The notes under the pieces were generated by a model. That model did not search any database. It was not told where the DNA came from and saw nothing but the letters and a program-made list of their open reading frames with translations. The position numbers and the translations under genes were made by a program. Positions 1 to 5,731 of a stretch of DNA of 14,924 bases are shown piece by piece (within the stretch, counting starts at the first letter, position 1; each line of letters begins with the position of its first letter). This DNA comes from Dehalococcoidia bacterium (GTDB taxonomy: Bacteria > Chloroflexota > Dehalococcoidia > GIF9 > UBA5629), in NCBI GenBank assembly GCA_030604795.1, contig JAUVVE010000007.1, positions 1 through 14,924 of the forward strand. The letters are read 5' to 3'.

Positions 1-1
1 C

Positions 2-592
2 CAGGGGGCTCGCAGGCTTCATGTGGTCGACCTGGATGGAGCAGCCAGCGGAGAGGTGCGCAACATGGCTGTTATTGAGGCCATAGTAAAGCGGGCAGGG
101 TTACCTGTCCAGTTGGGCGGTGGTATAAGGGACGAGGCTACCGTGGACAGGCTGATTGGTGTTGGGATAGACCGCGTTATTCTGGGGACAGTGGCGGTGG
201 AAAAACCGGAACTGGTCAAAAGCTTGTGTCGTAGGTTTGGTGAGGCGATAGCGGTCGGCATCGACGCTCGCGACGGGCGTGTCGCTACTCATGGCTGGCG
301 GAAAGGCACCGAAGTCACGGCCTTGGAATTGGGTCAAAGCATGGCAGCTGCTGGGGTGAGGCGCCTTGTCTACACTGACATAAAGCGGGACGGAACGCTA
401 ACCGAGCCCAATTTTGACGGAGTAGCTGAGCTGCTTGGTGCTGTAAGCTTGGCCGTCATTGCTGCCGGTGGCATTTCGGCACTGGGCCATCTGAGGAAGC
501 TTAGGGAATTGGGGGTCGAGGGTGCCGTTGTGGGCAAGGCACTTTATACAGGCGATATAAACCTCAAAGAGGCTTTGGCGTTGAGGCTGTGA
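2..592 (+). CDS. hisA: HisA, phosphoribosylformimino-AICAR phosphate isomerase (5' end outside window)
   Basis: HisA is the (beta/alpha)8-barrel isomerase that converts ProFAR to PRFAR, the fourth step of histidine synthesis, in the cytosol. The frame is open from base 2 and runs 196 codons to TGA, so roughly 40 N-terminal residues of a family near 240 lie off the window. Visible signatures are the V-D-L-D-G-A strand just after the edge, the G-G-G-I-R phosphate-binding loop, the T-D-I-x-R-D-G-T segment that carries the second catalytic Asp, and the late A-A-G-G-I-S phosphate loop. The GTG at 23 is internal to the frame and is not a credible start, because homologous sequence (R-R-L-H-V) continues upstream of it. 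hisI follows 118 nt downstream, with no hisF between them. Identification is firm. Confidence 0.95.
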   Translation, partial: QGARRLHVVDLDGAASGEVRNMAVIEAIVKRAGLPVQLGGGIRDEATVDRLIGVGIDRVILGTVAVEKPELVKSLCRRFGEAIAVGIDARDGRVATHGWRKGTEVTALELGQSMAAAGVRRLVYTDIKRDGTLTEPNFDGVAELLGAVSLAVIAAGGISALGHLRKLRELGVEGAVVGKALYTGDINLKEALALRL

Positions 593-593
593 G

Positions 594-634
594 GTTTCAC
601 CCTCACCCTGACCCTCTCCCGTCAAGGGAGAGGG
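594..634. repeat. Palindromic intergenic repeat, family R1, copy 1
   Basis: A 41-nt element begins just after the hisA stop. It contains a perfect 9-bp hairpin (612-620 with 626-634, loop GTCAA), extendable by an A-T pair. Copy 2 at 2161-2201 matches at 37 of 41 positions, and the hairpin core recurs at 3407-3427. There is no T-run after the hairpin, so it is not a canonical intrinsic terminator. It looks like a REP-type dispersed element. Confidence 0.8.
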
Positions 635-644
635 TAAAGTTACT

Positions 645-669
645 ACTCCCTCCCCTGGCGGGAGGGAGT
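645..669. repeat. Perfect 10-bp hairpin between hisA and hisI
   Basis: Bases 645-654 are the exact reverse complement of 660-669, around a 5-nt CTGGC loop. The hairpin lies 10 nt after the R1 element, and the two together fill most of the hisA-hisI gap. A G-rich tail follows (672-683). It may be a second repeat type or an mRNA processing or stability structure. No T-run follows. Confidence 0.7.
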
Positions 670-710
670 CAGAGGGAGGGGGATAATGGTTTCATGAATG
701 AGGTGATGAT

Positions 711-1031
711 ATGTTGAAATTCGATGACAAAGGTTTGATTCCGGTCATAATTCAAGATGCCGATAGTGGTGAAGTGTTGATGTTGGGCTATGCCGATAAG
801 GAAGCCCTGCACCGTACGGTGGATGGTGGTGAGGTCTGGTTCTACAGTCGGAGCCGGCAGGAGCTGTGGCATAAGGGAGCTACCTCAGGCGGCATTCTGA
901 AGGTGCATTCTATGGCTAAGGACTGTGACGGTGATGCTATCCTGATTCGAGCTAAGCCAGCCGGCCCGGTATGTCATACTGGCAACTGGAGCTGTTTCTT
1001 CCAGGGTTTGAACAAGGAGGACCTGGACTGA
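711..1031 (+). CDS. hisI: HisI, phosphoribosyl-AMP cyclohydrolase (monofunctional)
   Basis: HisI opens the purine ring of phosphoribosyl-AMP, the third step of histidine synthesis. The 106-residue protein is a cyclohydrolase domain only, with no fused HisE pyrophosphohydrolase, so HisE must be encoded elsewhere. The zinc cysteines C72, C88 and C95 keep the 16- and 7-residue spacing of the characterised archaeal enzyme. The D-C-D-G-D cluster (D71, D73, D75) is the expected Mg2+ site. The blocks F-Y-S-R-S-R-Q-E-L-W-H-K-G and C-H-T-G-N-W-S-C-F are diagnostic. The ATG at 711 has a GAGGTG Shine-Dalgarno a few bases upstream. It follows hisA in the same direction across a repeat-filled gap, so cotranscription is plausible but not shown. 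Confidence 0.96.
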   Translation: MLKFDDKGLIPVIIQDADSGEVLMLGYADKEALHRTVDGGEVWFYSRSRQELWHKGATSGGILKVHSMAKDCDGDAILIRAKPAGPVCHTGNWSCFFQGLNKEDLD

Positions 1032-1052
1032 ATTGCACCTACTCATGTGTGA

Positions 1053-1117
1053 GTCACCTGTCCGTGGGTGACCCACTGTAGACTATGTCTCAACTGTAGG
1101 CGGGTGAGTATCACGGA
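1053..1117. repeat. GTCACC-type repeat, family R3, copy 1 (degenerate)
   Basis: This lies in the 193-nt convergent gap after hisI. A 6-bp hairpin (1053-1058 with 1067-1072) starts it, and a GGCGGGTGA...CACGG segment follows at 1099-1116. The same two pieces occur, fused and with a better hairpin, at 4311-4339. The remainder of the gap to 1224 has three GGATTT words and no gene or clear terminator. Confidence 0.45.
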
Positions 1118-1224
1118 ATTCTAAATGCAAAGGACTAAGCGGGTTTCGGATTTCTTCATTAGTGCTTTGGTATTGTCTGGGATTTCGTATTTGGTGCGTA
1201 GGATTTGAAGGGTAATCTATCACC

Positions 1225-2151
1225 CTAGCCTTCTTCTGTCCAGAGAGAGGGGAAAGGGTCCCCGTTGTCAGCCTCGATGACTTTCCTCAGGGCCGATAGA
1301 GCTGCTTCCAGTTGGCTATCGTTTGGCTCTCTGGTGGTCATGGATTGCAGGGCAAGACCGGGGGCTAGAAGGCCGCGTACCACATGATTCTGACCATGTG
1401 CTGAGCCAAAACGGACGAATTCGTAGCCGATGGCGGCGATAACAGGGATGAGAACGATGCGAGACAGGATGCTCAGCCAGATTGGTGGACGACCGAGCAG
1501 AGCGAAAACGACTATGGCGATAACCAGGACAGCCAGGAGAAAGCTCGTGCCACAGCGAGCGTGGGAGGTGGAGCAGCCCTTCACAGAGCCCAGGTCCAGG
1601 GGCATCCCGGACTCATAGGCGTTGACGACCTTATGTTCAGCACCATGATAGGCGAAGACTGCCCTTATATCGGGCATCAGGCTAATCAATTTGAGGTAAG
1701 CGATGAAAAGGCCGATGCGCAGGAGACCCTCGATCAGATTGCTGACCACGGCTGAGGAGATGTACGGGTCAGCTAGGTAGTGTGTGAGGAGCAAGGGGAA
1801 GATGAAGAATAGCGCTACGGCGAAGGTGATGGCGATAGCTAGGCTTCCCCACATCAGCGCGGGAGACATGTCCTCTTCTCCTTCCTCAGCTGAGGCCTCA
1901 GCTGAGGCAATCTGGGCAGAATGGAGCAAGGCTTGAATGCCGAGGACTAGAGTCTCGATAAGGATGATTATGCCCCTGATGAGGGGCGCATTTCTCAGGC
2001 GGCCTTTGTAGATGCTGGCAATAGGCTGGCTGGTTACATCTAGTTCGCCATCGGGACGGCGGACGGCGATAGCCACATTTTCTCGCCCACGCATCATTAC
2101 GCCTTCGATTACCGCCTGACCACCGTAGTAGAAAGGTTTTGACGTTGCCAT
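1225..2151 (-). CDS. DUF1385 family polytopic membrane protein (YqhQ-like)
   Basis: A 308-residue integral membrane protein of the DUF1385 family, whose biochemical function I do not know. Family signatures are visible: the N-terminal Y-Y-G-G-Q-A-V-I-E-G-V-M-M-R-G block, the central Y-H-G-A-E-H-K...N-A-Y-E motif, H-A-R-C-G-T-S-F, and the C-terminal A-P-G-L-A-L-Q...T-T-R-E-P block. Hydrophobic stretches near residues 58-76, 100-125, 130-155, 200-218 and 225-243 predict about four to five membrane spans. An acidic loop (E-E-G-E-E-D) sits before the second. The gene lies 167 nt downstream of rpmE on the same strand, a neighbourhood I recall for this family in Gram-positives and Chloroflexota. 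The ATG at 2151 starts the conserved N-terminus. Its Shine-Dalgarno is poor and an R1 repeat abuts the upstream side. Confidence 0.9.
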   Translation of the reverse strand: MATSKPFYYGGQAVIEGVMMRGRENVAIAVRRPDGELDVTSQPIASIYKGRLRNAPLIRGIIILIETLVLGIQALLHSAQIASAEASAEEGEEDMSPALMWGSLAIAITFAVALFFIFPLLLTHYLADPYISSAVVSNLIEGLLRIGLFIAYLKLISLMPDIRAVFAYHGAEHKVVNAYESGMPLDLGSVKGCSTSHARCGTSFLLAVLVIAIVVFALLGRPPIWLSILSRIVLIPVIAAIGYEFVRFGSAHGQNHVVRGLLAPGLALQSMTTREPNDSQLEAALSALRKVIEADNGDPFPSLWTEEG

Positions 2152-2160
2152 TTGTGTGGA

Positions 2161-2201
2161 GTTTCACCCTCACCTTAATCCTCTCCCATCAAGGGAGAGG
2201 G
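2161..2201. repeat. Palindromic intergenic repeat, family R1, copy 2
   Basis: This 41-nt element matches copy 1 (594-634) at 37 of 41 positions, in the same orientation. The hairpin arms are 2180-2187 and 2193-2200 (8 bp, loop ATCAA), extended by one T-G wobble. It sits 9 nt upstream of the DUF1385 start codon and could affect that gene's leader. Confidence 0.8.
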
Positions 2202-2246
2202 AATATCGCGAGTACGCTCTTCTGTCAGCAGAGAGGGAAAAGAAAC

Positions 2247-2304
2247 GTAGGAAGCCGTCTTCAGACCTGTGCCAAAGCGGGCGGACCTGAAGGTCTGCCC
2301 CTAC
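2247..2304. repeat. Two GTAGGG-type palindromic repeats (family R2) in opposite orientation
   Basis: Positions 2279-2304, read on the minus strand, are a close relative of the element at 5651-5680. The arms 2279-2288 and 2291-2300 pair with one G-U. Positions 2247-2272, read on the plus strand, are a more decayed copy (about 19 of 26 positions match 5651-5676). The pair therefore faces inward within the rpmE-DUF1385 gap. Confidence 0.6.
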
Positions 2305-2318
2305 TGCAGTTCGGCTGG

Positions 2319-2525
2319 CTAGTCGGTCAGCTTATAGCGGCGCTTGAAGCGTTCTACCCTACCGGCGGTATCCACTATTCTCTGTTCGCCGGTGAAAAAC
2401 GGGTGGCATTTACTGCACAGTTCAACTTTGAGCGTCTTCTTGGTGGCGCCGGTAGTGAAAGTACTGCCGCAGGAGCAGATCACCTGGGCATCAGTGTAGT
2501 ATTCAGGATGAATCTTATCTCTCAT
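2319..2525 (-). CDS. rpmE: 50S ribosomal protein L31 (zinc-binding type)
   Basis: L31 is a small protein of the large ribosomal subunit that contributes to the contact between subunits. The 68-residue product has the normal length and the typical N-terminus, M-R-x-x-I-H-P-x-Y. The four zinc ligands of the Cys+ form are present: C17, C19, C37 and C40, the last two in C-S-K-C-H-P-F. The C-terminal R-V-E-R-F-K-R-R-Y block is canonical. It is not the zinc-independent L31B paralogue made under zinc starvation. It starts 3 nt after the rpmA stop, so translation is very probably coupled to the upstream genes. Two inward-facing R2 repeats separate it from DUF1385. Confidence 0.96.
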   Translation of the reverse strand: MRDKIHPEYYTDAQVICSCGSTFTTGATKKTLKVELCSKCHPFFTGEQRIVDTAGRVERFKRRYKLTD

Positions 2526-2528
2526 TTG

Positions 2529-2783
2529 TCACTCAGCATAAACGCTGACCTTTTTCCTATCCTTGGCTGCCGGTTCGAACTTGACGGCGCCGTCAATGAG
2601 GGCAAAGAGGGTGTGGTCTTTGCCCACGCCAACGTTATTGCCCGGATGAATGCGGGTGCCTCGCTGCCTGACTAGTATAGTGCCGGCACGAACCTGTTGA
2701 CCGCCGTACCTTTTCACGCCGAGCCGCTTTGAGTGGCTATCACGACCGTAGCGTGTGCTACCCCCACCCTTCTTATGTGCCAT
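2529..2783 (-). CDS. rpmA: 50S ribosomal protein L27
   Basis: L27 reaches the peptidyl-transferase centre of the large subunit with its N-terminal tail. The 84-residue product begins [16 protein letters not shown], the canonical tail, and lacks the cleaved N-terminal extension found in many Firmicutes. The [15 protein letters not shown] core and the P-G-N-N-V-G-x-G-x-D-H-T-L-F block follow. Its start codon shares one base with the rplU stop (TAATG overlap), so the two are translationally coupled. L21 and L27 neighbour each other in most bacteria. Confidence 0.97.
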   Translation of the reverse strand: MAHKKGGGSTRYGRDSHSKRLGVKRYGGQQVRAGTILVRQRGTRIHPGNNVGVGKDHTLFALIDGAVKFEPAAKDRKKVSVYAE

Positions 2784-3166
2784 TAGCCTTCACCTCTGAC
2801 TGCTGCCTTCTTCTTTCTTGGGGCTGCTTCTGCTACTTCCTCACCCGGTTTGACGATTTTTTTGATTTCCAGCGTAGTATGAAGCTGCCGGTGCCCCGTC
2901 TTGACGCGGTAGCGCACCTTGGACTTATATTTGAAGACGATAATCTTAGCGCCCTTCTTCTCACCGAGGCAAGTTGCAATTACCTTGGCGCCATCGATGG
3001 TCGGACTGCCTACAATGGTGTCTTCGCCGTTGGCAATAAACAGAACTCTGGAAAGCTCGACATCCTGGCCTTCAGCGGCGGCCAGGCGGTCGACATCCAT
3101 TTTCTGTCCGGCAGCTACCTTGTACTGTTTACCGCCGGTTTCAATGATAGCGTACGTTCCCTTCAT
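2783..3166 (-). CDS. rplU: 50S ribosomal protein L21
   Basis: L21 binds 23S rRNA in the large subunit. The protein carries [13 protein letters not shown] at the N-terminus and the G-H-R-Q-x-x-T-x-x-x-I block late, followed by a basic, alanine-rich tail (about 20 residues) as in longer family members. I prefer the ATG at 3166, giving 127 residues. A GTG at 3181 would add five residues, but the likely promoter (-35 at 3208-3213, -10 at 3184-3189) places the transcript start near 3177, inside that extension. The ATG then has a leader of only about 11 nt and no clear Shine-Dalgarno. It is the first gene of the rplU-rpmA-rpmE unit. Confidence 0.94.
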   Translation of the reverse strand: MKGTYAIIETGGKQYKVAAGQKMDVDRLAAAEGQDVELSRVLFIANGEDTIVGSPTIDGAKVIATCLGEKKGAKIIVFKYKSKVRYRVKTGHRQLHTTLEIKKIVKPGEEVAEAAPRKKKAAVRGEG

Positions 3167-3183
3167 GTTCAAAAACGACACTC

Positions 3184-3213
3184 AATTTACCAGATTGGAT
3201 AGCGGAATGTCAA
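3184..3213 (-). promoter_or_regulatory. Probable promoter of rplU-rpmA-rpmE
   Basis: On the minus strand, TTGACA (3213-3208) is a perfect -35 and is followed after 18 nt by TAAATT (3189-3184), a 4/6 match to the -10 consensus. The predicted start point is about 11 nt before the rplU ATG. The spacer is one base over optimum. Confidence 0.55.
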
Positions 3214-3406
3214 GTTTGGCGGGTGGATGGGGTATGGTTTGGTTGCAAGAGATAGTGACGGGGCGGGAGTAGCTCACCGTCGCCCAGCTCTCTCCCTCCT
3301 CGGGGTGAATATTGAATCCCGGGTCGCTTCACTGCAAATCCGAAATCCGGACTTCTAGTCTTTGGTCTTTGTCTTTGACCTTTGGCTTTCGGTTATCGTC
3401 ACCTGG

Positions 3407-3460
3407 CCTCTCCCGTCAAGGGAGAGGAATTGGTCGGGCATTGTCTCCTCTTGAGGGAGA
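3407..3460. repeat. Palindromic repeat, family R1, copy 3, plus a decayed half
   Basis: The 8-bp hairpin core 3407-3414 with 3420-3427 (loop GTCAA) is identical to copy 1. The flanking CACCCT leader of copies 1 and 2 is replaced by CACCTGG. A weaker relative (TCTCC...GGGAGA) follows at 3444-3460 and runs up to the coaE stop. Upstream, 3355-3395 is a CTTTG/CTTTGG-rich low-complexity tract. The 290-nt gap between coaE and rplU shows no gene. Confidence 0.6.
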
Positions 3461-3470
3461 TGGAAAGAAG

Positions 3471-4061
3471 TTACGGGAGGTTTTGCCACAGTTCGCTGAC
3501 TTTTGCTTTGAGTTCGGCGAGGGGGCAATCGGTGTCAATAACCACGTCGGCGTGCTTCACCTTCTCGTCTGATGGCATCTGAGAGCGGAGGCGGGCCAGG
3601 ATTTGAGCTTCGTCAAGTCCCCTCTGGGCTTTGACTCGCTCTACTACCACGGCTTCTGGGGCCACGGTGACCCAGACCTGGTCTACCAGGGATGTCCAGC
3701 CGGCTTCAATCAGCAGAATGACTTCGACGACTGCTACACTGACTCCCTGCTTCCGACATTGCTCGATTCTTCCCCGTGTTATTTCATACATCTTGGGGTG
3801 CATCATCTGGTTGAGGCGAGCCAGGGCCGCTGGGTCGTTGAAGACCAGTTGACCCAGCTTGTGGCGGTCTATTTCCCGGTTGCGGTTCAAGATAGATTCC
3901 CCAAAAGCAGCTACCACTTCCTGGTAGGCCTGGCTGCCAGGTTGGAAGAGCTCGTGGCCCAGCTTGTCAGCATCGATTGTAGCGGCGCCAAGTTGGGCCA
4001 GGATTCCAGAGACTGTAGTCTTGCCCGTGCCTATGTTACCCGTTAAGCCGATAACCAGCAT
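3471..4061 (-). CDS. coaE: Dephospho-CoA kinase
   Basis: CoaE phosphorylates the ribose 3'-OH of dephospho-CoA with ATP, the last step of CoA synthesis. The 196-residue product has the usual family length. It opens with the P-loop G-N-I-G-T-G-K-T (residues 8-15). D30 and D32 in the T-I-D-A-D-K-L-G-H segment match the substrate/metal site, and the late Q-R-G-L-D-E-A-Q-I-L-A-R-L-R-S-Q lid region is typical. One oddity is that the block usually written V-P-L-L-x-E reads V-I-L-L-I-E here, so the nearly invariant Pro is Ile. It starts at the ATG at 4061 with only a weak purine-rich upstream sequence. It is monocistronic by spacing: 290 nt to rplU and 312 nt from the acyl-CoA dehydrogenase. Confidence 0.95.
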   Translation of the reverse strand: MLVIGLTGNIGTGKTTVSGILAQLGAATIDADKLGHELFQPGSQAYQEVVAAFGESILNRNREIDRHKLGQLVFNDPAALARLNQMMHPKMYEITRGRIEQCRKQGVSVAVVEVILLIEAGWTSLVDQVWVTVAPEAVVVERVKAQRGLDEAQILARLRSQMPSDEKVKHADVVIDTDCPLAELKAKVSELWQNLP

Positions 4062-4373
4062 ATGTACCCAAATCCTAATTCCTAATATCTAGACGAGTTG
4101 AGATTGCTTGGCTTCGCTCGCAATGACAGGCGGCGAAGGGCTTGCAATGACCAACAGAATGCAAAAGTTAAACATAGAAAATCAAAATAACAGATGAAAC
4201 TCCCAAAATGCATTGAGGGGGTCAGGCTTTACGCAGAATAATTTTTGCATTTTTGTTTGTACTTTTGATTTTTGGCTTTTGATGTTTGCATTGCCTACAG
4301 GTGAAGGGCGGTCACCCGTGGGCGGGTGACTCGCACGGGAATGTGCAAATACTTAAGACGTCACACATGCGTT
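4062..4373. other. 312-nt gap between coaE and the acyl-CoA dehydrogenase gene, built of repeats
   Basis: No gene was found. From left to right it holds a GCAATGAC-type element (4101-4151), in which ATTGC at 4103-4107 is inverted as GCAAT at 4120-4124 and GCAATGAC is repeated at 4144-4151. An AT-rich core follows, bounded by an imperfect 30-nt inverted repeat (4158-4187 and 4263-4292, 22 of 30 positions pairing, 10 bp perfect at the inner ends). A GTCACC hairpin (4311-4330) closes it. The base composition is clearly lower in GC than the flanking genes. Confidence 0.6.
4311..4342. repeat. GTCACC-type repeat, family R3, copy 2 (perfect hairpin)
   Basis: Bases 4311-4318 are the exact reverse complement of 4323-4330 around a TGGG loop. 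The CTCGCACGGG tail that follows resembles the 1107-1117 part of copy 1. It lies just beyond the 3' end of the acyl-CoA dehydrogenase gene but is not followed by a T-run. Confidence 0.6.
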
Positions 4374-5540
4374 TCATACGAAGGCTGACATGCCGAGCAA
4401 CTCGCGGCCGACGATGAGTTTGTGAATCTGGGTGGCGCCATCGGGGAAAGTCAGTGTGCGGGCATCGCGAAAGTAGCGTTCTACGGGATATTCTTCAGAG
4501 ATGCCATAGGCACCGTGGACCTGGACCGCTTTGGAGGTTACCCCGACAGCCATCTCGGTGCAGAAGGCTTTGGCCATGGAGGCTTCTCTGAAGCAGACTT
4601 CGCCCTTATCTAGCAAGTAATACGCCTGGTAGCAGAGGAATCGAGCTGCCTCCGTGACCATAACCATATCAGCGATCATTTCTTGAACAAGCTGGAACTT
4701 GCCGATGGGGCGGCCAAATTGCTTTCGTTCCTGGGCGTATTTGATGGCGGCGTCAATGGCTGCCTGAGCCAGCCCAACGGCTCCCATGCCTACGTGCACT
4801 CGCAGCGGTACAAGGTCGGCCAGCGCTATGACGTAGGCTTCACCTGGGTTGCCAATGAGGTTGGCTTTGGGCACGCGGCAGTCCGTGAAGACCATTTCTG
4901 AGGTTGGACAGGAGCGCAAGCCTAGTTTGGGCAGCTCCCTGGCGGTGAACGGGGACTCGGCCTTGTCAACGATAAAGCAGGAAATGCCTCGGGCTCCCTT
5001 GCTCGGGTCAGTAGAGGCGAAAAGCAGGGCTAGGTCAGCGATTCCACCGTTGGTTATCCAGGTCTTGGTGCCGTTGATTATGTAATAATCCCCGTCAGGT
5101 ACCGCTGTGGTCTTGATATCCCGAGCCCCAGAGCCGACATCGGGCTCGGTCAGACAGAAGCAGGTGATTTTTTCCAGGGATAGCACCTTGGGGATAAACC
5201 TCGCCTTCTGTTCAGCAGTGCCATGTCTACATAGCAAGGGGAGTAAGGCCGAGTCCTGTATGGCGGCTATGAGGCCCAGACTGACATAAGCGCGCGCCAT
5301 CTCCTCGCCCAGAACACCATAAGAGACGAGGTCCAGGCCTTGGCCGCCATCCTCAGGAGGAAGTGTTGACCCTATGTAGCCGAGAGGCACCATCTTCTCC
5401 AAAAGGCCCACAGCTACATCTCTAGGCAGAGGATGATACTTGCGGTCATATTCGTCGGCGATGGGGATTATCTCTCGCTCCAAGAAACCGCGAACGTTTT
5501 TCTTCAGTATCTTTTGTTCCTCGTTGAGTTCTGGGATCAT
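4374..5540 (-). CDS. Acyl-CoA dehydrogenase family flavoprotein with Asp at the usual catalytic Glu position
   Basis: Members are FAD enzymes that introduce a double bond into acyl-CoA thioesters and pass electrons to an electron-transferring flavoprotein. The 388-residue protein has the full three-domain layout. The FAD/substrate block F-C-L-T-E-P-D-V-G-S-G sits near residue 135, G-T-K-T-W-I-T-N-G is in the beta domain, and A-x-E-R-K-Q-F-G-R-P-I-G-K-F-Q marks the C-terminal helical domain. The end carries Q-V-H-G-A-Y-G-I-S...R-Y-F-R-D-A. The family usually continues with x-E-G-T-x-x-I, but this protein reads P-D-G-A-T-Q-I, so D367 (codon 4440-4442) stands where short-chain enzymes have their base Glu. 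Substrate cannot be read from sequence. The ATG at 5540 has an AGGGGG Shine-Dalgarno and a promoter upstream. It is isolated from other fatty-acid genes. Confidence 0.92.
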   Translation of the reverse strand: MIPELNEEQKILKKNVRGFLEREIIPIADEYDRKYHPLPRDVAVGLLEKMVPLGYIGSTLPPEDGGQGLDLVSYGVLGEEMARAYVSLGLIAAIQDSALLPLLCRHGTAEQKARFIPKVLSLEKITCFCLTEPDVGSGARDIKTTAVPDGDYYIINGTKTWITNGGIADLALLFASTDPSKGARGISCFIVDKAESPFTARELPKLGLRSCPTSEMVFTDCRVPKANLIGNPGEAYVIALADLVPLRVHVGMGAVGLAQAAIDAAIKYAQERKQFGRPIGKFQLVQEMIADMVMVTEAARFLCYQAYYLLDKGEVCFREASMAKAFCTEMAVGVTSKAVQVHGAYGISEEYPVERYFRDARTLTFPDGATQIHKLIVGRELLGMSAFV

Positions 5541-5571
5541 TATCGCCCCCTGTCAGTTCATTCTGCAGGCT

Positions 5572-5600
5572 ATTCTAAACGAAGTCCTGAGTATTGTCCA
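5572..5600 (-). promoter_or_regulatory. Probable promoter of the acyl-CoA dehydrogenase gene
   Basis: On the minus strand, TGGACA (5600-5595) is followed after 17 nt by TAGAAT (5577-5572), each a 5/6 match to consensus. The predicted transcript start is about 25 nt upstream of the ATG at 5540, leaving room for the AGGGGG ribosome binding site. Confidence 0.6.
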
Positions 5601-5650
5601 TTGTCTGACTAGTCTGTGCAACGCACCTGTGCAGACCTCAGCGAAACAAT

Positions 5651-5680
5651 GTAGGGACAGGCCTTCAGACCCGTCCCTAC
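5651..5680. repeat. GTAGGG-type palindromic repeat, family R2, best copy
   Basis: A 30-nt element. The arms 5651-5661 and 5670-5680 pair over 11 positions with one mismatch. Its relatives are at 2279-2304 (opposite strand) and 2247-2272. It lies between the divergent promoters of the acyl-CoA dehydrogenase gene and amrS. Confidence 0.65.
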
Positions 5681-5682
5681 GT

Positions 5683-5710
5683 TTGATGTGGTGCAGTGAG
5701 GTGGTATAAT
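5683..5710 (+). promoter_or_regulatory. Probable promoter of the amrS-amrB-amrA unit
   Basis: TTGATG (5683-5688), 16 nt, then a perfect TATAAT (5705-5710). The predicted transcript start near 5717 lies only about 15 nt before the amrS ATG at 5732. No purine-rich ribosome binding site lies between, so initiation would be from a short leader without a Shine-Dalgarno. Confidence 0.65.
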
Positions 5711-5731
5711 TGACTGGGGCTTGGTTGGCTG

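Noticed and set aside
612..634. R1 hairpins as intrinsic terminators
   Set aside because: The stem is strong but no T-run follows on either strand, and copy 2 lies upstream of a start codon rather than after a gene.
1053..1224. A possible small gene or RNA between hisI and DUF1385
   Set aside because: Apart from the weak R3 hairpin and short GGATTT repeats I see no start with a ribosome binding site, no conserved fold and no tRNA-like structure.
2139..3202. Plus-strand open frames opposite rpmE, rpmA and rplU
   Set aside because: The minus strand encodes three unmistakable ribosomal proteins over the same stretch, and the plus-strand products resemble nothing.
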